The notes below the pieces were generated by a model. That model had not been told where the DNA came from. It was given only the letters and a program-made list of their open reading frames with translations, and searched no databases. Made by a program: the position numbers and the translations under genes. This document shows positions 11,262 to 23,815 of a stretch of 64,000 nucleotides of DNA, one piece after another (within the stretch, counting starts at the first letter, position 1; the number at the start of each line of letters is the position of its first letter). The stretch is from Climacium dendroides. Its lineage: Eukaryota > Streptophyta > Bryopsida > Hypnales > Climaciaceae. The stretch is from positions 12,404,047 to 12,468,046 of the forward strand of contig OX467087.1 of the NCBI GenBank assembly GCA_950106755.1, read 5' to 3'.

Positions 11262-11960
11262 CCTATGAAACATAAAATTACACACAAATTCAGAAAAATC
11301 TAACCACAGTCAACAATTCCTCAATTTCACTGTCCATAACGCCAAGACCATGATAAGTCCTCACACATCTCATGCTCCCCTGCACGACCTTCACAGAAAA
11401 GTCTACACCTACAAATCTGCGGCTTGACCTAATCAAGACAATCGAGGCAGAATACAACCGACTGTTACAAATACATTCAAGGAAAAAAAAAACTCCAATG
11501 ACCCTGAACGCATGAAGTGCTTTTTGAAATGTAAGACACCAACGCCACTCGCCCTGCACCAAACCCTAAAATACCCATTTACACAACAGCATCGATTGAG
11601 ACACACTATACAACCACATTCTCGCACACGAATCGAAAGACGTGAGATGATGGCACACCTCAATTATTTGCATCCGAAGAACAAAACCTCCGCTAAAACC
11701 CTAATGACCATAAATATCACTATGAGCGACCCTGAGAACCGCAGTACCCGACTCGTATCTCATTTTGACCAGCAACGAATTCCGAGAGTATTAGAAGAAT
11801 GCGGCAAGGCACCTGAAAACCCGATGGACGCGTGAGGCCTGCGGCAGAGTAGCGATGGGGCGAGTCCAGCAGAAGGTGCACAGACGCAAAAGAGAGGGGG
11901 CTTGGAACGAGCGGCTGCCCTAAGAGTAAGAACCTCCTTTCCTCGACACCATGGATGAAT
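11262..11960 (-). promoter_or_regulatory. 5'UTR intron and promoter region of eL28
   Basis: The acceptor just 5' of the ATG implies an untranslated first exon upstream, probably in the GC-richer block near 11830-11930. I cannot fix the donor: candidates read CAG|GTGCCT near 11812 and GAG|GTGTGC near 11655. Many ribosomal protein genes of plants carry a first intron close to the start codon. The plus-strand frame at 11512-11835 is unsupported and lies antisense in this region. Confidence 0.45.
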
Positions 11961-12079
11961 GATGAGACATCAATTGATTATTCATTCATCTGCATCAGAG
12001 CTACTGGATACTGACGGAATTTGTAACATCCAACTGGACTTCTGTCCATCCAAATTTATCATCCGACATTTTTTCGTTA

Positions 12080-12970
12080 GGGCATGTTTGCACTTGGTAT
12101 TAGGTGATGTTTGCAATGTGAATTTACTCAAGAAGTAGGTCTAAATTTGTTTCTATGACCCTCAATAACAACACTCTTTAACATTGTATGAACATAATAT
12201 TAAGTAAAGTAACTTTTCATTTAGTCATTAGTAAGTAAGAATCTTATTTTAGGATATGTTCATACTTGCTATTAGGGATAAAGTTTGCAATGTGAATTTG
12301 GTCCAAATGTAGGTCTTAATTTGTTGTTATTAGGACCTCAGTAACAACACTCTTTAACACCAAGTGCAAACATATCTGTAAGTAAAGTTAAATTAACAAA
12401 GATCTAAGGCCTCTAGAAGATTGTTCTAGAATTGTTCCTTTCTTGTGAACCATTTCAACTTTAGCAATTTATTAAATAATAATAATAATTTTTAAATTTA
12501 AATTAAATATGATTAATTGTCATGGTAATCTCCTAACCACATCAATCTACTGATTTGATGTTGTTCTCACATTCCCAATAGTCTTGAAACTCATTGTATT
12601 TTGAAAGCTTCAAAAATCCTTTAATGCTTTTCATTTAGTCATCAATAAGTAAGAATCTTGAGGTATATTCATACTTGGTGTTAGGGATGATGTTTGCAAC
12701 GTGAATTTAGTCTTGAAGTAGATCTAAATTTGTTTCTATGACCCTCAATAACAACATTCTTTAATACCAAGAGAAAATGTATTTTTAAGTAAAATAACTT
12801 TTCATTCAATCATTTGTGAGCAAGAATCTTATAGTATATTCATACTTGGCGTTCGGGATGATATTTTCAATGTGAACCCAGTTTAGAAGTAGGTTTAAGT
12901 TCATATCTACTATAACCTTCAATAATAATACCAAGTGCTAATATACCTTTAAATAAAGTTATTTTTTATT
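12080..12970. repeat. Four diverged copies of a ~170-190 bp unit with inverted ends
   Basis: Related blocks begin near 12083, 12245, 12660 and 12835, each opening with 'tgtt(t/c)(g/a)(c/t)acttg' and continuing with a tttgcaatgtgaatt segment and a run about 'ccctcaataacaac'. Closing segments such as aacaccaagtgcaaacatat (12356) are the inverse of the opening ones, so the block looks like nested or tandem copies of a small inverted-repeat element. No coding capacity. Confidence 0.6.
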
Positions 12971-13159
12971 TAATCATCAATAAGTAAAAATCTTACTTTC
13001 CACAATTAAAACTTTTACTTATGGTAGTCTAATAAAATTTGTTGTTTAGATACATGGTCTAACTGTTGTTTTGGGCACCATTGGACATGAATTGCAACAA
13101 ACAACAAGTTTTTTTTAAAATGAGATTTCCATTTGGTTGATTGGATACTGTAGGGTGCG

Positions 13160-13365
13160 AGATTTTTTTAAACCATTTTATTTTGAAATCTTTTGGAATC
13201 TTTTAGGATTTGAAGGAATCTTTAAAAATCTTAAAAAATCTTTTAAGAATCTTAGAAAATCTTTGAGATTTCTTCTGGTTTCTCAAAGAATCTTAGAAAT
13301 CTTAGAAATCTTAGAAAATCTTTGAGAATCTTTAAGAATTTTTCAAAATCTTTTGAAATCATTTT
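13160..13365. repeat. Low-complexity run built on (a)gaatctt
   Basis: About 200 bp consist of imperfect iterations of words such as gaatctttaa, aaatcttaga and aatctttgag. Open frames through it (13137-13325) are rich in Phe, Leu, Glu and Ile only because of this repetition and are not genes. Confidence 0.75.
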
Positions 13366-13520
13366 TAATCAAATTGGAATTTCTTTCAAAATTTGAATAC
13401 AAAGGTTGAATTCTAATTAAACTATTTGAATTGAATTCCAATTTGATTCAAAGTAGGCATAGTAGAGTGAACTTTGAATTAACTATGAGTGTTGAGCTCC
13501 TACTTATTCTAATTCTACTT

Positions 13521-13566
13521 ATCCCACATTGTTTGTTCTACCTCCTACCATCCCATATGTATATAG
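13521..13566 (+). promoter_or_regulatory. Solitary USE-like/TATA module
   Basis: ATCCCACATTG (10 of 11 matches to the plant snRNA USE RTCCCACATCG) at 13521-13531 lies exactly 28 bp before TATATAG (13560-13566). The intervening sequence is clearly related to the module of the CACTA elements (tttgttctacctcctacca). I see no snRNA body downstream and no mirror arm upstream, so it may be a half-module left from a transposon. Confidence 0.45.
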
Positions 13567-14107
13567 TGAGCTTCACTTCACACTTAATACTTGGCAAAGT
13601 TGGAAAGCTTATCTCCCAACTCTACACACAAATAAAGGAAACTTTATTGTAGTTGAAAAATGATTTTCTATTTCAATTTTTTTGATGCAAATAAAGGATG
13701 AACTATGGTTCAAATTACTTTTGAGGTTATTTGAGGCCAGGTGGGGTGAGTGCCTCGACGATGGGGTAGAAAGGGCAGTCAAAGCCTTTGGCGAGGCACG
13801 TTGAAGCCCCACTATTTGCCAATGCCTTCTCCAAATTTTGGCGTGGCCTGTTGTTTGGCACGCCTGCCGTGGCCTTCCTGCAGGGCTTTCACACGCCAGG
13901 GTAGCGTGTGCGTGTCACTTAAAGTGCAGACATGGCGATGCTCTTAGTCTACACAAACCATGTTGCTACCAGTGTTAAATGGTGCATCTGACTTTTAATG
14001 AGCAGATTGAAGTGTGCCACCATTATTGAAAAATGTATCTTTTTAGTTTTAATAAAAAATAATAATTCATTAGTTTGTAACACATTAACTGGCAATTTTC
14101 TCAAACC

Positions 14108-14326
14108 TTGATTCAAAAACTCCCCTATATAAGTGGGAAACTAAAGACATTTTTAGAGCACAAGAGCTTTGATTATGTGAAGGAAGGAAAGAAGATGCAT
14201 TGTTTGGTGAAGTGGATAGGAGTTCCACGACCAATTTGGACCAAAGAGAATCTTGTGCTTGAGTATGATTCAAAAGGAGTTTGCAAGAATACATTAACAA
14301 GGAGGTACCATTTGGTGAGATGCTAG
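14108..14326 (+). pseudogene. Possible chromodomain-like fragment
   Basis: A 72-codon frame contains FDYVKEGKKMHCLVKW followed by IGVPRPIWTKENLVLEYD. The order of a hydrophobic-basic strand, an LVKW core and a W-x-x-E-N-L stretch resembles a chromodomain of the type found at the C-terminus of chromovirus integrases or in host chromatin proteins. It is short, has no partner domain nearby and may be coincidence. No reverse transcriptase or integrase core is visible. Confidence 0.3.
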
Positions 14327-14339
14327 TCAAGGGGTCAAA

Positions 14340-15134
14340 TATGATAAGTTTGGAGTAAAAATGAAAAAAAGCATTCAAATATAATTATAACATCTTCTAT
14401 TTATACCTTAAGGTTGTTTATTTGTTATAGTGAGATCTTCAAAACTATGTGTCCTTGGTCACATTTTTAGTATTGTTGGAAAGTTCTATGTGAGGAGGGA
14501 TGCATGGGCTTTGTTTAGTGACGTTTGGACCTATAGTGAGAAACTTATTGAATTTCAAAGTTTTTATGAATTAAAAAATTAAAGTATTATTTTTATTTTT
14601 ACTATGATAAAGGCATAGGATAAGCTAGTTATTCATCAATTGTAGGAAGGTCCTTGATAAATTCAAAGAGAGTTTAACCCTTTATGTACTAAGAATTCAC
14701 TATTTCAAGTAGTGGACTTTGATTGAATGTTTTGTAGAGAGTATAATCTAAATGGAAAATTTTATTATATAATTATTTTGAGTGAAGAACATTGCATTCA
14801 TTGGTTTAAATAAATAAAAATCCCCATATAAAATCTCCAAAGTTGCTAAAAAAAACATGAGACCCAATTTGGGCTTCTTAGTCACTAAAGGGTTAATCCT
14901 TTACCCTAGTACCTGAAATATAGCCTTCCATAACTGAAAGGTTGTCCTATTTGACTATTATGATATTTTCAATAATACAACCAAAACATTTGTCCATTTC
15001 CCTACAGCTTTAGGCTTGTCTCCACTATCAATTTCTATTGTTAAGTTTATGTGGATCTCATTTTGGATGATAGTTTGATTTGAATGAATTCAAAAGGGTT
15101 TGAACTTTAGTTAATATGCGATAGGTGCTTAGGG
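14340..15134. other. AT-rich spacer, no gene
   Basis: No frame or RNA gene is supported. A TTAA at 14893-14896 is bordered on both sides by ctaaaggg-like words, which may mark two decayed piggyBac-type element ends meeting, but I cannot pair them. Confidence 0.35.
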
Positions 15135-15138
15135 TTAA

Positions 15139-16090
15139 TACCTAAAAAGTATGTGAACTCATCCAAAAGATGAAGTGACCTAATTTTCTTGGGTTGCACA
15201 AACTAAGGAATACCTTTTAATATTACTAAGTCTTTAAGAGTATTTGTGTAAAAATTTCAAAGAATAGCTTTAAGATTCAACAATTTTCATAATTTTTGAC
15301 TATATGGCTCAAAAGTTATTGTATGATATGTAGTTTTTCATTACTCAACAAGCAACCTAGGACAAGAAAAAAAACTTCTTCTAAAAATCATTCTTTTAAG
15401 AATAAAAAATTGAAATTATTATTTTTAATTTATATATACATAAAAAGCTTTTAATCATTCCATTTTTATTAATGAGATGAAAGTTAGAGGAGTTTTTGTT
15501 TGAAGGTAGTTGTGAAATTTCTACTCTAAGATAAATTTTGAGGTCCTTTATTTAACTCAATTTTCAATATTTTAGGAAATTTAAAAAAAATTAAGGTGTA
15601 GATTATTTATTACAACATTAATTAAAAACACTAGGATTGGCATTTTCAATTCTATAAATAAATTTTTAACAATTTAGTACTTTGAATCATTCTCTACTTC
15701 TTTCTACTTCTTTCTACTTGCTATTTTTTCCTATAAGTTGTACAATCCAAATGATTTGAAAGTTTTCAAGCATGTAGCTAACTTGCCATGAAGAATGAAT
15801 CCAAAGAAGCACCACCATTTTGGACATTTTTTCATATAAATGTGACCTTATGAAGTGTAGTTTCTTGTTTTTTTGTTGGGCCAAAATTTCTTTTTTGTCA
15901 TTTCAAATACTAATATGTTGCAATCTACATGGTAGAAATTTCTAAAAAATTTTCCACAGATTTTCAAGTTAGTATAGTATAAGATCCTATGGTTATGTGT
16001 GATCAAAATTTTTTTCTTCTAAAATTTGGTACTTGCATTAGAAATGGCAGTTTTGGAGCATTTTTGTTGAAAACATAGTCAAAAACCTTA
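15139..16090. mobile_element. Probable piggyBac-type non-autonomous element, degraded ends
   Basis: A TTAA (15135-15138) precedes TACCTAAAAAG. The following ~430 bp are homologous in inverse orientation to 17480-17899, and the last ~600 bp to 51640-52290. Shared words include aagcaacctag and tggcagttttggagc. The right border is not resolved because the ggggTTAA end has decayed. No coding capacity. Confidence 0.5.
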
Positions 16091-17069
16091 TTGGGAAAAA
16101 TATATATTCATCTACTTGGAATACATTTCCTCACCTTATATTCAAAAGAGAGAACATTTTCATTCAAAAATGACTTTACAAGAAACTATTTAAATATCCA
16201 ATATTAGTCCATTTGTAATAAATTTTGCATGTGAACTACACTATGTGCATTACTGAATAGTATATCAAAATATAGATGTAAATCATAGGGCTTTTGTATA
16301 TTCATCGTGTGATTTTAGATGGCATTAATTTAGCTAATAAAGTCCATTCATTAACAAAGTTGTTATCTAATAATCTTTTTACTTTGTTTTGAATCACAAT
16401 GTATCACAAACGACTTGGTGTTTGTAATTTTGGGAGCAAGGAAGAAGGCAACTTTTGTATAAGAGGTACAATAATGTATAAGAGATATGTAGGAGCCTAA
16501 CCACCCATATGCAAGTCAAAAGAAGTGCCAGAATTGTGAACATAATATATATCAAACCTTATTTACTTAAGGCCCAACACAAGGTAAATCTATTTTTTTT
16601 TAAATATGTGTAGTTAGAAAGATGTGGTCAATGAAGTTGACTGTAAGCTCCCAAACTTGTTTGTGATTTGGATTCAATCAAAAGCTAAGGACCAAAATAA
16701 AAAATGGATTGGGAAATTTATTTTTATAGAGAAGTAACATTGTTTAGCAAAACAAAGTGAGATTGTTGCTTATAGAAGGAAAAAGTTTACTAAAGGTGAG
16801 AAGGCAACAATATGTAGCCAAACAACAAGAGATTGTTGCTAAAGTAAAGGTTTTGATAAATGGTAAAGGTTTTAATAAATGATAAAAAAGCAAAACCATT
16901 TATCAAAACAACACAAGATTCATCATTCACTCATTCATTCTTTCATTTTGCATTCTTCATGTCATAAACCAAACTAGTGTTTTTTCTTAGTCTTGTTTTC
17001 AACATCATATTTTTTCGAGCATCAATTTAGCACTGTTTGGCTATAAAGTGTTGTTTTCTTCTTCTTTAG
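16091..17069. other. AT-rich spacer, no gene
   Basis: No protein or RNA gene recognised. There is a short local repetition around 16750-16930 (gagattgttgct and gaaggcaac words occurring two or three times). Confidence 0.35.
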
Positions 17070-17899
17070 TCCCTAAATGCTCAATACCTTTAGCTTCTTG
17101 GAATTTGCATCAGTTTTATCAATTTTAAAAAATTATATCCATACAAATTCAATCTAGACATATTAGAGATCATATGAGAAATGGAAATACAACAAAATCA
17201 TTTACAGATTGAAAGATTATAATGTTTAATTATGAAGGTGTTAAAATTGTAAAAACAATTTGAAGTCTTTCAATCCTCTTTCACATGTCAAATCTAAAAA
17301 ATTGGTCACAAAAAAAGTATGAGATTATAGGATATAACATGCATAACTCCAATCAATTTATAACTTCTCAAAATCTATTCTACAAACCCTCATGACTTTT
17401 TCCTCCCTCCTTACGCACTTCTTCTAAAATCAAAGCATATGATTGGTGGTGCCACTGGAAGTATCATCCAAAATTAGTCTATCATTTCATCAACATTTAG
17501 GTCTTGAATAAAGCATTAGATGTTTTCTATTTGAAAACCATAACTACCCACAAGCTAAAACTCCTTATAACTTTCATCTCATTAATAAAATAGAATGATT
17601 CAAAGCTTTCCATTTATATATAAATCTAAAGAATTAATTTTAAATTTTTATTTTTTTGAAAAGTGACTTTTAAGGAAATTTTTTGAGTTGCCTAGGTTGC
17701 TTGCTAAATAATGAAAAGGATATATCATGCAATAACTTTTTAACCATGTAATCAAAAATTATGAAAATTGTTGGGTCTTAAAGCTACTCCATGGGTACAT
17801 ACTATGTGAAAATTTTAGTCACAAAAAAGAAAATCTATTTGTAGTAAGCTATCTAAAATCGCTATATTGCCAAAAAAATATAGTTTTTACCTTTAGGGA
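17070..17899. mobile_element. piggyBac-type non-autonomous element (830 bp), inverse orientation
   Basis: The left end is TCCCTAAATGC after TTAG (a mutated TTAA) and the right end, reverse-complemented, is TCCCTAAAGGT followed by TTAA (17900-17903). The right half is the inverse of the 15.1-15.6 kb element. The size and TTAA target fit internally deleted piggyBac-like elements. Confidence 0.6.
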
Positions 17900-17903
17900 T
17901 TAA

Positions 17904-19980
17904 GCTTGTCTTGTAAACAAAAATGTTAAAACTTTGTTTGTCAATTGCCCTTCAAAATTCTTTTGCTATTTCAAAAATATTTAAACTACCTTCACAAATG
18001 TTCATGAACTACTTTTACTTTCAAAAAATGAATTTGATAGCATTATTTGCAATGAATTAGGTCTTGTACAATAGTTTGACCTTCAATGAGTGCTTTTGAA
18101 ATTTTTTAGTCAATTGATTCACACAGTACCAAAACAAGATAATTTCTACTATGATCAATTTGGCATTTTAGGGTTAAAAGATAGCATATGACTGTGGCAA
18201 CAACTGTGATCAATATCTATGCATATTATATTTTGCCACTAAGAAATTGTTTTATTTCATTTTACAAGAATGAAATCATATTTTTAGATTTTCTTTAAGT
18301 CCTAAAATTTTCAATTTGTTTGTAAAAAATGAAAATACTATGATGTTTTCAAGGAAAAGTGAAGAAAATCAAATTGATTGGATTTTCAAGTTTACTTTGT
18401 AATAGAAAAGTAAATCTATTAGGGAAAATTTTAAGCCTTGAAAGGATCGTTAAGAGGGGGAAAAGCTAAGCAGTGAACAAGCGCAATGCTAGCCAAAACC
18501 AAACTATGAACAAGTATAGTGCTAGCCAAATTATTTAATATTTTAAAATTTTAAAATTTTAAAAATATATTTTAAATTATTTTAAATTAATAAATTTTAG
18601 AATATAAAATAATAAAATAATTGCAATTTGATGTGGCAGTAGTCGTGCCACATCAAACTAACTGAGTTTTGTAATATCAAATTTCATACTAAAATTTTAA
18701 ATTTTAAATATTTTTAATGTTTTTAAAAAAGTATATATATAACACAAAATTATATAATGATATATATTTCACATATATTTTGGTCAACTCATTTTTGAAG
18801 AAAAAAATACACTATTGATAATGAAAACCAAAACATTTACCTTCTCATACTTGTTTCTAAGAGGATTTGTCTTTGACCATTTCCATTCTAATGTGACTCT
18901 CTACATTGTTGCAATAATAATCCTAAAGCATCCTTCAAAATTGTGGAGTAATGAATGAATCTTTTACCATTTGTGAAAATTGGATAGTAGAGTTCATGGT
19001 AGTCCTAAAAACATGACCTTTTAATCCTATGCCAACCTTTTCAACCACAATTCCAACTAGATTTGTCATTATTCATATAGATCTTTTATAACTACATTAG
19101 GATGTAATTGGGCCCTCAAATCTAAAGGTTGCAATTGGATGGGCCAATTTTAGATCTCATTACCTTTAATATGCACAAACACATTGTGTCAAAATCGTAC
19201 TGTCCAAACATGTAATAAACATGTGTAAATAATAATAATGACACAATAATGACTTTGTGAGTGCCTAGGTATTGTCAATGTTACATTCAAATACAATAAT
19301 GAGATGAAATTGACCTTCAATATACATTAACATGAGAAGGTGTGCTTACACCTTGTATAAAACTTCACTAAGTGATTTGCCAAGACAATGCACAACCTTC
19401 AATATATCACAAGGTGTGACAATGTCTATAATACTAATATGTGCTAGAACCTAATAACTATGAACCCATGGAGGACACCATAGGTCATGGGACCATAAGA
19501 AACAAATTGTGACACTTGTCACATCCACTAAGTCATTCTAAAGCATTGACACCTACATTACTACTAATACTTGACAACATCTACAACAACAAAAAGAAAT
19601 AAATGCCCACATATGACACGTACACAAATGGAGTAAGCAAAATAGCAATATAGTAGCCAATCCATTTCCAATCTATAAGCTACATTTTTTCCATGAAGTT
19701 GTGGCACAAGTCGAGTAGTTGTTGCGTATTATCATTGGTTGCAAGGCTCTTAATATTTCAACCAACCCTTGGTCAATTTTGCAATCAACCTAGGTCACAA
19801 ATAGAAAGGTCTATATCACTATTATAATTTGAAGAGAATCTTCTACTAGAAAATTAATAGTAATTACGATTTGTATAATAAAATTCTGAAAAAATGTGCA
19901 ATTCTTCCAAACTCTATTTCTATACATGGGAAAAATTCCGCATTCAAAAACTTGTGCTCTAAATATGTGTACTTGTTTAA
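17904..19980. other. AT-rich spacer, no gene
   Basis: I see nothing supportable. A short direct repeat (gaacaag...gtgctagccaaa) occurs twice near 18476-18525. An almost pure A/T block runs at 18535-18615. Confidence 0.35.
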
Positions 19981-21219
19981 TCCCTAAAGTCCCAAAGTCC
20001 CTATAGGGGACTCTTAGGGTTTTGGGTAAGTTCATGTAATCTCAATTTTTGATATGTTTTTTGAATTTTTCTTAAAGATAGGAAATCAAACTCAAACTCA
20101 AATTAGCTTTCTGGGCATATAAATTTAATTTCAATTGATGCCTAGAAACAAAAGTTATGCCACTACGAGTTCAAGAAGCAGCTCAAGGGACAATCCAAAA
20201 AAAATCATAAAAAATTGAATTCTTTTTTCAAAAATTCTTTTTTTCTCTACATTTGAAGCTTTGATTCATTCTATTTGGATTAATGATGAGAAAGTTATGA
20301 ACAATCTTATTTTTTTGTCAATCTAAGCATCATTTTCCAAAAACACCTTATAGACTTCATTTTTTAATGCAATTTTAACAATTTTTTAAGTTTTAAAAGT
20401 TTGCTTGCTAGAGCAATCTCACCATTGGGATTATTGTGTTTCAATTCTATCTTAGAGCTATGAATGGTTCAATTATCTCTTCAATCTTGAACCTACTTCT
20501 ACTTAATAAATTTTTCAATGACAAAATATTAAGACATGTTTGTCTTTTTTTTTTTTTTTTCTTCCCTAGATTTTTAATTCAATTCTTCAACATAAAAAAT
20601 TAGAAAATCGAAACTAGTAGCACAAAAAATTTAAGTTAAAAAGATTCACAATCAAGAATGTGATGTTGTGATGTGTGTAGTTTATTAGTTAAAAATAGGT
20701 ATCTACATAATTTTATTTAAATTCTATAATAGGAGTTTAAAACTAAAGGTTTGATTGGTGTTTATTTTAAAATTAGTTTGTATGTTAATTTTTATATTTT
20801 TAAACTACTTTTACTTAGTTAATAAATTGAAAACTCATATATAAAAACAAGAGGGAAAGCATTTGGAATATGTTTGGATATAGAATAAATTGATATTAAG
20901 AGGAAATATATTTGGTTTCTATTTATATATCAATAAACTTGAGGGTTGATTTTTAAGTTTGAAGATTATATGAATACTGAATTCTGATTGAGGTGTAAAA
21001 AAAATTATTTTCTTCACTTTGAATGCAAATATCTTACAATCTATGCAGTCAAAGTTTCCGAAACTTTCTCCACGCATTCTTACACTAGTATAGTATAAGA
21101 TCTTATAGTTACATATGTAAAGAAAAAAACAATTAATTCTTTTTTCCCTCTCTCTTTGCAAAAGTAGTGGCAGTTTTGAGTAGGTTATGATAAAAAAAAA
21201 GACCTTGAGACTTTAGGGG
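19981..21219. mobile_element. piggyBac-type non-autonomous element (1239 bp), TSD TTAA
   Basis: TTAA flanks both sides (19977-19980 and 21220-21223). The left end TCCCTAAAGTCCCAAAG and the reverse-complemented right end CCCCTAAAGTCTCAAGG match at 14 of 17 positions. The interior is related to the elements at 54315-55196 and 56970-58476 (words such as gcaatctcaccatt and ggcagttttgag). No transposase. The antisense frame 20919-21161 is not supported. Confidence 0.8.
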
Positions 21220-21299
21220 TTAAGTGGTTGGAAATGGGTCGGCTATGAAGCCCCTTTCCAATTTTATCAATAAAAAACAATGCCTCTTCTATTAAAGGA

Positions 21300-22135
21300 A
21301 TCTTTAAACACTCCATTCACTAGCTGCCACTGACCCACTTTTGCCGCCGTCCGTACCCGACCCCTGAATGGCATGTTCCCCTAACGAACTGAACTCGCTC
21401 CCATAAAATCTGCCGAATTCATAATAATAAAATACAAAGAAAGTAGAAAGAGACTGACGTTCTCGCCGCTTCGTTCCCATCACGGACGACATCCGATGCT
21501 TACGTCGGACGATTCCACTTCTCGTCCGACGGACGTCGGAAAAACACCGAAGGAAGCACCTCAAAGGGGACAGGAGGGCAGGCGTCCTCTGCTACCACTC
21601 TAGCCTCGGCTCTCTTTCATGGGATGCAACCTCAGTCTCCTGCCGATTTTCACCTTCGCTGATGTGATTGCGAGCTGACAGATCTCGGGGAGTGCTCTCT
21701 ATCAGGTGACGGACTCTTTCTCTCTGCGGATTTTCACGGATTTCCTCGGTTTGGTTGGCGGTTTGCTAGCTTGTGTGTTGTTGCGCGATGGTTTCAAGAT
21801 GAGGATCTTTCATTTCTGTTGGGGGTAAGGGTTAGGCGGTGGTCGTGTGAACGGGTTTGAGATCTTTTGGGTGAGTTTTGTGGGTGTGGATGGCCGCGGG
21901 TGCTGTGGATGTGCCTGCTGCAGCATTTTTTCTTGCTGGCTTTGGTGCGAGTTCGGTTTTCTGCAGCGAGGATTTGTTGATTTATGCGTTTCTTATGGCG
22001 CGTAGAAAGATTGGGAACCGACGAGTAAGGCTAGTCATCTCATTGTAAGAATCTGGTGAATGGTGCAGGAGTGTGTGTGGAGGCGAGACTTGCAGAGAGG
22101 GGGTGAAGAGGCAAGCCTTTGGGTAACGGTTTGAC
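21300..22135 (+). promoter_or_regulatory. CpG-rich promoter and 5'UTR region of the 22.1-kb gene
   Basis: The base composition shifts abruptly from the AT-rich repeat to CG-rich sequence from about 21340, with many CpG and gacgt/cgtc words at 21460-21545. This continues to the ATG at 22136. No clear TATA box or conserved uORF stands out. The antisense frame 21304-21564 is probably a by-product of composition. Confidence 0.45.
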
Positions 22136-23815
22136 ATGGCTGAAGCTATGAGGAAGGCTGCGGTGCTTTGTAGAAATGTGAGGCGATTGTCCTCTGTGTC
22201 TTCGCAAGGCTCCTTCGGGCTTGTGGCAAGGCCCCTGGCTGGGAAGGTGGATGCTTCTTCGAAGCTGCTCTCATCTCCAGTTTGGTGTGTTGAATCCAGA
22301 GGAAGTGGTGGTGCGCTTGTTCAATCGAGTGGCAGTGCACGTGTTGGGGCTTTGAGGTTCATGGGGTTCGGGACTTTCAATGAAGAGCATGCGAATGCTG
22401 TTGTGCCTGAGGAGGAGTTTGGGGTATGCGAGATTTCTTTCTTTGAATGTCATGTGACGCCCTTCTCTAGCGGCAATGTGTGTAAAGCTTGTTCTGGTCA
22501 TGGATTCATGGTCTTGTGGCGTCGATTAACCCTAGAGAACCGAAGAAGCCCAAATCGGCGTTATTATGTAGGTCCTATGGTGGTTGTTTTTCTGCCAAGT
22601 TTATTATTTTTTGATCAGCAAATGCAATTTTCTTTGCCGATTATGTTTTCTGGCCCCATCTGAATTATTTTTAACAGTATGAACTGAGTTGGTCATTTTA
22701 AAACCACGAATCCTTGATCTTTTAGGGTTAAAGTAGGGGTCGCAGTAATTGCGGGGTGACCATGATTTTCTTTTCTTTTCTTTATTGGAACGATATTCAC
22801 TGGTTGTGTCCTTTTTGTGGTGTCTAAGTCGAATTATGGAAGATGTGTGAGTAATGGTTGTATTCCTCTTGATGAGCTTGCCTATTGCTAGGATCGTTAT
22901 TAGTGATGATCAACCTTTCGTTCGTATGCCCATATGCCACCACTTTTGGACCAATGAATGGGATGGACTATTGTATTTTCTAGTATGAACGTACTTATGG
23001 TGTTGCACGGGGCTCATGTTTCGATGGATTCTGCTCAAATTGGTTGGTATCGTTGAGTCTCTACCGAGGAATAGAAGAATTATGACCTTTTTATAATTTT
23101 GTGATTGTTTTGTATCTTCTCGTTTCTCTCTACACGGGTGACATGTCAGGGTGATGCTCTAGTTTGAGTATAAGTTTAGAGAACTACCTTACATACCACC
23201 CTCAAGAGTGATTGAAGGGGAAGCTTCAGCATGCTTCTCTTGCTTTCACTATTTTGACAAGTTTGCAGCAGATTGCATTTATGGTCCAGGTTTGTAACTA
23301 CTCATTTTGAAGAATGTAGGATGAGGTGAATAATGACGAGCATCCAGAGGTGGCTATTGAGAAAGCTAGTCAAGAGCTTTTCAGGAAATCCAGTTCAGTT
23401 GGTGAGCTTCTGATGCTTGACCTCTCTCCGTATGAGCCGTTTGCTTTGTCCATATTTTACACCGAGTTGATGCAGATGACATTAATACCTTCGCTGAAGT
23501 TATTAATCAGCCCTATAATTTTCTTATTGGCTAATTGGATGATTGTCTTCAATGCTCTAGTGGATGCTTTGTCTGATTTTGTCTGTTTGCTCGAATAATG
23601 TACTGTATTACGCTGTCATTGTTTTGTATCTTATTTTATTCTGAATCTTTTGCATAGTTGATTTTGATGCCTCTGAGGAGGACGAATTTAAAGTCAAAGA
23701 GCTTGGTAGAGAGAAGCCTGGCGCTGATATTGCGCGTGAGATATGGAGCGCGAAGGAGCAAGATGGCACCAGTGTGTTCAGCGATGAATCTGACAAAGCG
23801 ACCTCCAAAGGATAG
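22136..23815 (+). CDS. Small, probably mitochondrial protein of unknown function, three exons
   Basis: Exons are 22136-22423, 23320-23401 and 23658-23815 (TAG at 23813-23815), with GT-AG borders (GGG|GTATGC; TGTAG|GAT; G|GTGAGC; CATAG|TT) and compatible phases 0 and 1. The product is 175 aa. The first ~40 residues (MAEAMRKAAVLCRNVRRLSS) are rich in Arg, Ser and Ala and nearly free of acidic residues, a typical mitochondrial presequence. The mature part is hydrophilic and acidic, with EVAIEKASQELFRK, then DFDASEEDEFKVKELG and a final GADIAREIWSAKE helix. There is no membrane segment or metal or cofactor motif. I do not recognise the family; the composition recalls LEA-like mitochondrial proteins, but that is a guess. 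The splice model is supported because exons 2 and 3 stay open and keep similar acidic composition. Confidence 0.75.

Noticed and set aside
13137..13325. Open frame rich in Phe, Leu and Ile
   Set aside because: It is produced by the gaatctt-type low-complexity repeat.
13521..13700. snRNA gene (U2, U6 or similar) downstream of the USE-like motif
   Set aside because: The downstream sequence does not match any snRNA I know, so only the promoter-like motif is reported.
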